Shown: in pieces, positions 53,890 to 64,000 of the stretch
Layout: each line of letters starts with the position of its first letter
How positions within the stretch are numbered: position 1 is the first letter of the stretch
NCBI RefSeq assembly: GCF_029633825.1
Contig: NZ_CP090640.1
Coordinates: 1,364,001 to 1,428,000 of the forward strand
Direction of reading: 5' to 3'
Length of the DNA stretch: 64,000 nucleotides
From: Burkholderia contaminans
GTDB lineage: Bacteria > Pseudomonadota > Gammaproteobacteria > Burkholderiales > Burkholderiaceae
Position numbers and translations under genes: made by a program
The notes under the pieces: model-generated
Told to the model about the DNA's origin: nothing
Databases searched by the model: none
Seen by the model: the letters and a program-made list of their open reading frames with translations, nothing else

Positions 53890-54621
53890 TTAGAAGCGGT
53901 AGCCGACGTTCAGGTACGTGACGATCGGGTTCAGCGAGATGTGGGCCTTCGACGTTTCCGTCAGTGTGCCGACCGGCGTTCGGCGGGCCGTCGTAAAGGT
54001 CGCCGTCACGCTGACCGGGATGTACGAGAGCGACAGGCCTGCGAACCAGTGCTTCGTGAAGTTGTACGTGAAGCCGGCGTTGAAGACAGGCGCCCACTGG
54101 TTGCTGGTCGTAGCGCTGGTCGGGCCGCCGAGCACGCCGTTCTCGAAGCTGCTGTTCGTGATCTTTGCACCGGTGAACCAGACGTACGTCGCGCCGATGC
54201 CGACATACGGACGGAACTTCGCGTTGGCGTCGTTGAAGTGGTAGCGCAGCAGTACGGCGGGGCTCCACTGGTACGCACGGCCGAGTACGCCGAATCTTTC
54301 GAACTGACCCTTGCCGGTAATGTCGAACTTCGGCGGTATCCCCATAACGAGCTCGGTGGAGATATGGTCGGTGATGAAGTAGCCCGTTGCGAGCCCAAGC
54401 GTATCAGCGTCGTTGATGCCGGCACCGGTGTTGGGAATCGATTGGTTGATGGGCGTGCCGCCTACGCCGTAGACGAACAGCGGGTCGCTGCTGTCCTGCG
54501 GCGCGAGGTGGAACCAGCCGGTGCTGACGTAGAAATCACCTGCGGATTGTGCATGTGCCGTACCGCCCGCAAACGTGAATGCGAGCGCTGCGGCCCCCGT
54601 AATGGCCAGTTTTCGTTTCAT
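53890..54621 (-). CDS. ompW: Outer membrane protein OmpW family
   Basis: This is a 243-residue eight-stranded beta-barrel protein. The signal peptide ends at THA-QS (residue 24). The mature sequence has family features: DFYVSTGWFHLAPQDSSD, an ATGYFITDHISTELVMG strand pair, YHFNDANAKFRPYVGIGATYVWF and a C-terminal NVGYRF ending in Phe for barrel assembly. Start ATG 54621 has GGAGGAG upstream; an earlier in-frame start is not supported. OmpW proteins form narrow hydrophobic channels and respond to stress; the specific ligand is unknown. Confidence 0.93.
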   Translation of the reverse strand: MKRKLAITGAAALAFTFAGGTAHAQSAGDFYVSTGWFHLAPQDSSDPLFVYGVGGTPINQSIPNTGAGINDADTLGLATGYFITDHISTELVMGIPPKFDITGKGQFERFGVLGRAYQWSPAVLLRYHFNDANAKFRPYVGIGATYVWFTGAKITNSSFENGVLGGPTSATTSNQWAPVFNAGFTYNFTKHWFAGLSLSYIPVSVTATFTTARRTPVGTLTETSKAHISLNPIVTYLNVGYRF

Positions 54622-54813
54622 TGTGTCTCCTCCGATCAAAGGCGTGCTCATTATGACGACTGCGTTTAAAACCAAACAAGCTCGTAAGTTAGAGTTTTCT
54701 CCCTAGGTTTCGTACGACCGTACGCTTTCGCGCCCAGCGGGGACAGGGATTCAACGCAGGTGCGCATTTCGGACCCCCGGGTATTTCCTAACGCGTTCAA
54801 ACGGACATTCAGC

Positions 54814-55527
54814 ATGGCACGGTTAGCACGACTCTACGTTCCCGACCAGCCGCAGCACGTGATACTGCGCGGCCTGGATCAGCAACCCGCGTTCGTCGAC
54901 GACCAGGACTACGAACTCTTCATCGATTGCCTGAAGGCCGCCGCACGCGATCATCACCTGTCGGTGCATGCCTACGTGCTGCTGCCGCGCCAGGTGCAAC
55001 TGCTCGTGACGCCGAGCGACGAAGCGAGCCTGCCGAAAGCGATGCAGGCCGTCGGCCGTCGCTACGTCGCGCATTTCAACCGGCGCTACTCGCGGCGCGG
55101 CACCCTGTGGGAAGGCCGCTATCGCGCGACCGTGATCGAAGGCGAGCGCTATTTCCTGCTCGCGAGCCGCGTGGTCGAGATGAGCCCGGTGCGCGCGCAG
55201 CTCGTCGCGACGCCCGAGGCCTATCGCTGGTCGAGCTACCGGCACCACGTCGGGCTCACCGTCGACAGCCTGATCACCGACCATCCGCTCTACTGGGCGC
55301 TCGGCAATACGCCGTTCGACCGCCAGCGCGCGTACAAGGAGCTGTGCGAACAGCCGCTCGACGAGCGGCAGGCCGACCAGCTGCAGCAGGCGACGTTGAA
55401 GGGCTGGGTGCTCGGCGGCGAGAATTACCGCGAGTGGGCGGCGCGTACCGCGAACCGGCGCGTGTCGCCGCTGCCGCGCGGACGCCCCAGAAAGGTGCGT
55501 GAAAACACGCCGCCGATCCAGCAGTAA
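54814..55527 (+). CDS. Degenerate REP-associated (Y1) transposase-like protein
   Basis: This 237-residue protein resembles the IS200-like/REP-associated tyrosine transposase family: [21 protein letters not shown] at the start, [21 protein letters not shown] and [19 protein letters not shown] in the middle. The nucleophile region GRRYVAHFN keeps Tyr84. The metal-binding HUH motif, normally PNHVH, reads PRQVQ (residues 58-62), so both histidines are lost. No terminal repeats or target duplication were found. The frame is intact, so it may be a domesticated DNA-binding protein. Start ATG 54814 ([16 protein letters not shown]). Confidence 0.82.
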   Translation: MARLARLYVPDQPQHVILRGLDQQPAFVDDQDYELFIDCLKAAARDHHLSVHAYVLLPRQVQLLVTPSDEASLPKAMQAVGRRYVAHFNRRYSRRGTLWEGRYRATVIEGERYFLLASRVVEMSPVRAQLVATPEAYRWSSYRHHVGLTVDSLITDHPLYWALGNTPFDRQRAYKELCEQPLDERQADQLQQATLKGWVLGGENYREWAARTANRRVSPLPRGRPRKVRENTPPIQQ

Positions 55528-55549
55528 CGCAGGAACGGCGGTTCAGGAG

Positions 55550-55576
55550 GCGGCGCTGCGGGCGCCGCTTCTTTTT
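55550..55576 (+). terminator. Intrinsic terminator after the transposase-like gene
   Basis: GCGGCGC (55550-55556) and GCGCCGC (55562-55568) pair around TGCGG and are followed by TTCTTTTT. Confidence 0.82.
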
Positions 55577-55656
55577 GCACCAAAACGATACGACCCCAAT
55601 AAAACAGCACCAGATCGATGCGTTCGTTTAATTGGGGTTCGATCAAGCGGTTTTTG

Positions 55657-55686
55657 TTGCTATTCCTTTGATTCGTCGCGTATATT
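55657..55686 (+). promoter_or_regulatory. Candidate gltB promoter
   Basis: TTGCTA (55657-55662), an 18-base spacer and TATATT (55681-55686) form a plausible sigma-70 promoter, 130 bases before gltB. Upstream, CCCCAAT (55594-55600) and ATTGGGG (55631-55637) are inverted repeats 30 bases apart that could be a regulator site. Confidence 0.45.
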
Positions 55687-55816
55687 CCGAATTCCGGTGG
55701 CCCGGGCGAAGCATGCCCATCCACTGTCGGCCGTGCCGTCTCCCGTCGGGAGCGGGATCGACGGCAACAAGAAAATGGTTCAACGGCCTCCAGGCCCCCT
55801 TTACGACGGTGTCCCC

Positions 55817-60520
<4,704 letters not shown>

Positions 60521-60541
60521 GCGACGAACGACTTAGCGAAT

Positions 60542-60570
60542 GCCGCGCGCGCATGACTGCCGCGCGCGGC
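60542..60570 (+). repeat. Stem-loop between gltB and gltD
   Basis: GCCGCGCGCG (60542-60551) and CGCGCGCGGC (60561-60570) are perfect 10-bp inverted repeats with a nine-base loop in the 85-base spacer. No T-run follows; it may tune the relative gltB/gltD expression. Confidence 0.6.
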
Positions 60571-60605
60571 TCCCCCACCCGATACACCGAACAGAAGAGC
60601 ACCTT

Positions 60606-62072
60606 ATGGGCAAGGCAACCGGTTTTCTGGAGTTCGAACGCCGCCACGAGGCGTACGAAGCACCGCTCACGCGCGTGAAGCACTACAAGGAATTCGTCGC
60701 GGCACTGACCGACGCGGACGCGAAGGTCCAGGGCGCGCGCTGCATGGATTGCGGCATCCCGTTCTGCAACAACGGCTGCCCGGTCAACAACATCATTCCG
60801 GACTTCAACGATCTCGTTTACCGCCAGGACTGGCAGCAGGCGATCGAAGTCCTGCATTCGACCAACAACTTCCCGGAATTCACGGGCCGCATCTGCCCGG
60901 CGCCGTGCGAGGCAGCGTGCACGCTCGGGATCAACAACGACCCGGTCGGCATCAAGTCGATCGAGCACGCGATCATCGACAAGGCCTGGGCGGAAGGCTG
61001 GGTGAAGCCGCTGCCGGCCGAGCACAAGACGGGCAAGAAGGTCGCGGTCGTCGGCTCGGGACCCGCGGGCCTCGCCGCCGCGCAGCAGCTCGCGCGTGCC
61101 GGCCACGACGTGACGGTGTTCGAGAAGAACGATCGTGTCGGCGGCCTGCTGCGTTACGGGATCCCCGACTTCAAGCTCGAGAAGTGGCTGATCGACCGCC
61201 GCATGCGCCAGATGGAAGCGGAAGGCGTGACGTTCCGCACCAGCGTGTTCATCGGCAAGGATCCGCTGCCCGAGTCGATCGGCAGTCTCGCGAAGGAAAC
61301 CATCTCGCCGGACACGCTGAAGGAAGAATTCGACGCGGTCGTGATCGCCGGCGGTTCGGAAACGCCGCGCGATTTGCCGGTGCCGGGCCGCGAGCTCGCG
61401 GGCGTGCATTTCGCGATGGACTTCCTGCCGCAGCAGAACCGCGTGAACGCGGGCGACAAGCTCGTCGACCAGCTGCTCGCGAAGGGCAAGCACGTGATCG
61501 TGATCGGTGGTGGCGACACGGGTTCGGACTGCGTCGGCACGTCGAACCGTCATGGCGCGAAGCAGGTCACGCAGTTCGAGCTGCTGCCGCAGCCGCCGGA
61601 AGAGGAAAACAAGCCGCTCGTGTGGCCGTACTGGCCGATCAAGCTGCGCACGTCGTCGTCGCATGAAGAAGGTTGCGAGCGCGACTGGGCGGTCGCGACG
61701 AAGCGTCTCGAAGGCAAGAACGGCAAGGTCGAGAAGCTGATCGCGGTGCGCGTCGAGTGGAAGGACGGCAAGATGCAGGAAGTGCCGGGCTCCGAGTTCG
61801 AAATGAAGGCCGACCTCGTGCTGCTCGCGATGGGCTTCACGCAGCCGGCGGCACCGGTGCTCGAGGCATTCGGCGTCGCGAAGGATGCGCGCGGCAATGC
61901 GCGTGCGGCGACCGAAGGCGATCGTTCGTACTACACGTCGGTCGACAAGGTGTTCGCGGCGGGCGACATGCGCCGCGGCCAGTCGCTCGTGGTGTGGGCG
62001 ATCCGCGAAGGCCGTCAGTGCGCGCGCTCGGTCGATGCGTACCTGATGGGGCATTCGAACCTGCCGCGTTAA
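60606..62072 (+). CDS. gltD: Glutamate synthase (NADPH) small subunit
   Basis: GltD (488 aa) takes electrons from NADPH to the large subunit through FAD and iron-sulfur clusters. N-terminal cysteines are in [19 protein letters not shown] and [15 protein letters not shown]. The FAD site [21 protein letters not shown] and the NADPH site [17 protein letters not shown] are clear. Start ATG 60606 ([10 protein letters not shown]) lies 85 bases after gltB. It is the last core gene before the accessory segment. Confidence 0.97.
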   Translation: MGKATGFLEFERRHEAYEAPLTRVKHYKEFVAALTDADAKVQGARCMDCGIPFCNNGCPVNNIIPDFNDLVYRQDWQQAIEVLHSTNNFPEFTGRICPAPCEAACTLGINNDPVGIKSIEHAIIDKAWAEGWVKPLPAEHKTGKKVAVVGSGPAGLAAAQQLARAGHDVTVFEKNDRVGGLLRYGIPDFKLEKWLIDRRMRQMEAEGVTFRTSVFIGKDPLPESIGSLAKETISPDTLKEEFDAVVIAGGSETPRDLPVPGRELAGVHFAMDFLPQQNRVNAGDKLVDQLLAKGKHVIVIGGGDTGSDCVGTSNRHGAKQVTQFELLPQPPEEENKPLVWPYWPIKLRTSSSHEEGCERDWAVATKRLEGKNGKVEKLIAVRVEWKDGKMQEVPGSEFEMKADLVLLAMGFTQPAAPVLEAFGVAKDARGNARAATEGDRSYYTSVDKVFAAGDMRRGQSLVVWAIREGRQCARSVDAYLMGHSNLPR

Positions 62073-62094
62073 GCGCGGGTCGGTAGCCGTCGTA

Positions 62095-62129
62095 GAAACC
62101 GGGCGTCCGAAAGGGCGCCCGGTTTTTTT
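62095..62129 (+). terminator. Intrinsic terminator after gltD
   Basis: AAACCGGGCG and CGCCCGGTTT pair around TCCGAAAGGG and are followed by a run of seven T residues. The minus-strand gene at 62129-62512 ends exactly at its distal edge, which marks a junction between core and accessory DNA. Confidence 0.9.
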
Positions 62130-62512
62130 CATTTCTGAAGCAGCGGGGGCTTGCGAGCTTGTCCGGCTGGGGCAACCGTCTGCCCGTAGCTCGCAAGTTG
62201 CTCGTTGCAATCGATCATCGCGGTGTATCGGGTTTCGGCGACGCGCAGTGGGAATTCCCATACGCCCAGCTTCCACGCGTGATACTGCGGCGCACCGTCG
62301 AACCGGATGCTGCCCGGTGGTACTCCATGTTCCCCAAGACGCAGCAGGACCTTTTCTCGCAGCTTATCGAGAGACATGTCGGGACAACTGCCTTCCGTTC
62401 TTTCATACCGGGAAGTTGCGACGATGCCGAACAGCAGCGTGTAGGCGCAGATCACTGCGACAACTAGCCCAAGAACTAGTTTGAGAACGCCGCGCACGAC
62501 TTTGGAAATCAT
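62129..62512 (-). CDS. Putative colicin M-type immunity protein (Cmi-like)
   Basis: This is a 127-residue protein with an N-terminal membrane anchor (about residues 8-33) and an extracytoplasmic domain. Besides Cys22 inside the anchor, Cys43 and Cys102 lie in the soluble part. E. coli Cmi has the same plan: a short anchor and a periplasmic domain closed by a disulfide between two cysteines about 75 residues apart. The end also resembles Cmi in form (TRYTAMIDCNEQ). It lies 75 bases after the colicin M-like gene on the same strand, the expected place for an immunity gene. Similarity is in architecture and a few residues only; a general unknown membrane protein is the alternative. Confidence 0.6.
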   Translation of the reverse strand: MISKVVRGVLKLVLGLVVAVICAYTLLFGIVATSRYERTEGSCPDMSLDKLREKVLLRLGEHGVPPGSIRFDGAPQYHAWKLGVWEFPLRVAETRYTAMIDCNEQLASYGQTVAPAGQARKPPLLQK

Positions 62513-62587
62513 GAATTGCTCGATATAGGCGCAAACAACTTGCGAGGTGCCCGGGCAGCCAAGTGGCTGGAACTGCCCGGGAGCATG

Positions 62588-63721
62588 TTAGCGGGGTGGC
62601 CGCATCAATCCACCGAGCGATGGCCTGTGGACTGCCTGCGGGGGATGTACGCCTGCATTCTTGACAGGTCGTTGGCCTGAGAACGAGAGCTTTTTTTCAC
62701 CGAAAAAATTAATTTGATAGTCCTTGTGTCCCAAGATGGAACCGAGTTTGGCCAGAAATGTTGTCGCAGCCTCCTGCAAGAACGGTCGGTTGGAAGGATC
62801 TGCATCGAACTTGTCGGGATTGAGTGAGTAGTAGCCGTCAAACCGATATGTATCGTCTTCAAGCATCACAAGCGTGCCACGTATCCTGCCGGATACTCGC
62901 CCAAAGACTGAGGCGCTCCAGAGATCTTGTGTCCCGTGACTGAAAATGTTGGTGCTGAAAGCAGTGTCGAACGAATAGACACCAGGGCCATATCCTGGAT
63001 TTTCAATGGCCTTCGTTATTTCTCTGAAATCGGCGACGCCCATTTTTAAATTTAGTGATTCAATGTTAACGGTTCGTTGGGTTCCGTCTCCGTGTATCCA
63101 ATGATTTATTGCTTCGACGAACATCAGTGGATTGCCATACGATTCGAATGTGCTCGTTGGAGGGATGCCGTGTGACTGACCAACATATATGCCAAATAGA
63201 GCGGTGATGTTGGCATATTGTCCGGGTTCGAAGTTGAACCCGTATTGGTTGGCGCCGGGTAGATGTTTGTAGCCGCCGATGGCCAGCCACGGAGTGAAGC
63301 CGCCAACCAGTGTTAGCTGATTGCGCCAGAATTTTGTGTCGTTGCTGCCGAAGATCTGGAGATGCTTGAGAAACATCTCGGTAGTGCGGACCATGTTTCC
63401 CGTGTTTGCAAAATGCAGCATGAAATTCGATGTGCAATATTCATTGAAGCAAACGGTAGGCGCTGGAATCCCGGCGCCAGGGTTAGCGCCGGGAATCTCA
63501 TTTACCTTGATGCCGAAGTCACCAAAATTGAAGTCTGGGGGCCTGGATGTTGTGATCGTGATCGGGGGGAGAACATTACTTTGACCCATGGCGGCTGTGT
63601 GTTTGAGTAGCGCGCCAAATGGAAGTGCGGTTGACGCAAACAGAAGGCGCCGCCGCATCAAAGACTGTTGGTTTTCTTCCGATGGCCGAGTTACATGTTT
63701 CAGAGGATTGCGCTGCGTCAT
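62588..63721 (-). CDS. Colicin M-like (lipid II-degrading) bacteriocin domain protein with export signal
   Basis: The protein has 377 aa. Residues about 200-345 line up by eye with the colicin M catalytic domain: HWIHGDGTQRTVNIESLNLK against HYLWGNGAERSVNIANIGLK, then GTLVMLEDDTYRFDGYYSL, and LGHKDYQI against SGKEYQI. The active-site motif DKYDFNASTHR of colicin M is DKFDADPSNR here (303-312): both Asp and the Arg remain, Tyr is Phe, and the His is lost. Residues 22-46 look like a twin-arginine signal (MRRRLLF, hydrophobic core), followed by PPITITTSRPP (52-62), similar to a TonB box. Start ATG 63721 has GGGA upstream. The gene is A+T-richer than its surroundings. Confidence 0.75.
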   Translation of the reverse strand: MTQRNPLKHVTRPSEENQQSLMRRRLLFASTALPFGALLKHTAAMGQSNVLPPITITTSRPPDFNFGDFGIKVNEIPGANPGAGIPAPTVCFNEYCTSNFMLHFANTGNMVRTTEMFLKHLQIFGSNDTKFWRNQLTLVGGFTPWLAIGGYKHLPGANQYGFNFEPGQYANITALFGIYVGQSHGIPPTSTFESYGNPLMFVEAINHWIHGDGTQRTVNIESLNLKMGVADFREITKAIENPGYGPGVYSFDTAFSTNIFSHGTQDLWSASVFGRVSGRIRGTLVMLEDDTYRFDGYYSLNPDKFDADPSNRPFLQEAATTFLAKLGSILGHKDYQINFFGEKKLSFSGQRPVKNAGVHPPQAVHRPSLGGLMRPPR

Positions 63722-64000
63722 TTCATATCCCGTGCAGTGGTTAAATTGAACTGTCGATTCGCATGCCTTAAGACTGCGACAGTCATTTTTTTCTGAGCGA
63801 TCTGCAAGAAATTTGTACACCACCGTTCGCGACGGAGTCGTCCGAAATGCTTTTGCAAAGCGATATCAAGAAAGGACCCGTGAGGAGGCGCGACGGCTTT
63901 CCTTATCCCGGAATTGACCCGAAACCCGCGCCGGCAGAGGAGATTCCGACGAAGTGCGGTCGATAGGCCTATCAGCTACCGCCGCATATCCTCCCGGTAC

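Noticed and set aside
54711..54724. Doubled CGTACG near the ompW and transposase-like gene starts
   Set aside because: Considered as an operator or transposase target; two six-base palindromes alone are too little evidence.
63847..63966. A 39-codon plus-strand frame (MLLQSDIKKGPVRRR...) at the window end
   Set aside because: Short, with a weak ribosome binding site and no recognisable family; it is not enough to call a gene.
63962..63973. Palindrome GATAGGCCTATC near the window end
   Set aside because: Perfect over 12 bases but isolated, with no gene or repeated copy nearby to give it meaning.
63722..64000. LexA-type box (CTG-N10-CAG) upstream of the colicin M-like gene
   Set aside because: I checked the CTG occurrences within about 150 bases upstream of the start and none has CAG at the right distance; no SOS control can be claimed.

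Overview
The window is a GC-rich, densely coding stretch of a Burkholderia chromosome, most likely chromosome 1 of a Burkholderia cepacia complex member. The evidence is the gene order rpoB-rpoC-recQ-rpsL-rpsG-fusA-tuf-S10/spc/alpha, the 266-residue S3 with a basic tail, the ponA/pilMN(OP)Q/aroK/aroB block, and strong G/C preference at third codon positions. No tRNA, rRNA, CRISPR array or intact insertion sequence was seen.

Layout. (1) 1-5.7 kb: the end of rpoB and all of rpoC, closed by an intrinsic terminator. (2) 5.9-7.7 kb: recQ. (3) 7.8-12.6 kb: the str operon (rpsL, rpsG, fusA, tuf). (4) 12.7-27.4 kb: the S10, spc and alpha ribosomal protein clusters with secY, infA, rpmJ and rpoA, carrying internal promoters and two perfect 12-bp inverted repeats. 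(5) 27.5-38.2 kb: a redox and haem block: cutA, dsbD, hemB, engB (ysxC), cytochrome c4, the System II cytochrome c maturation pair resB/ccsB, and msrP/msrQ for periplasmic methionine sulfoxide repair. (6) 38.2-41.4 kb: an lptM-like lipoprotein, cyaY (frataxin) and mrcA (PBP1A). (7) 41.6-48.5 kb: pilM, pilN, a fused pilO-pilP, pilQ, aroK, aroB and a dGTPase-like gene, a chain with several overlapping stop/start codons. (8) 48.6-53.7 kb: the glycerol-3-phosphate uptake operon ugpBAEC-ugpQ. (9) 53.9-62.1 kb: ompW, a degenerate REP-type (Y1) transposase-like gene and gltB/gltD. (10) 62.1-64.0 kb: a visibly more A+T-rich accessory segment.

The most striking content is in that last segment. On the minus strand a 377-residue protein ends in a domain that lines up with colicin M (lipid II-degrading bacteriocin). 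It is followed by a 127-residue protein with one membrane anchor and two extracytoplasmic cysteines, the layout of the colicin M immunity protein Cmi. The toxin has a twin-arginine-like signal, a TonB-box-like stretch and an altered active-site motif (Phe for Tyr, no clear His). Other notable items are a candidate small RNA with a CUCCUCC loop between hemB and engB, a REP-type transposase relative whose HUH motif is lost, a PilO-PilP fusion, and a very strong stem-loop between ugpB and ugpA.

The core genes support transcription, translation, protein export, haem and cytochrome c biogenesis, cell wall synthesis, type IV pilus assembly or DNA uptake, aromatic amino acid synthesis, phosphate-linked glycerophosphodiester use and ammonia assimilation. 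Convergent gene pairs are separated by hairpins with T-runs on both sides, which look like bidirectional terminators. All identifications are from reading the sequence and from remembered family features; no database search was run.
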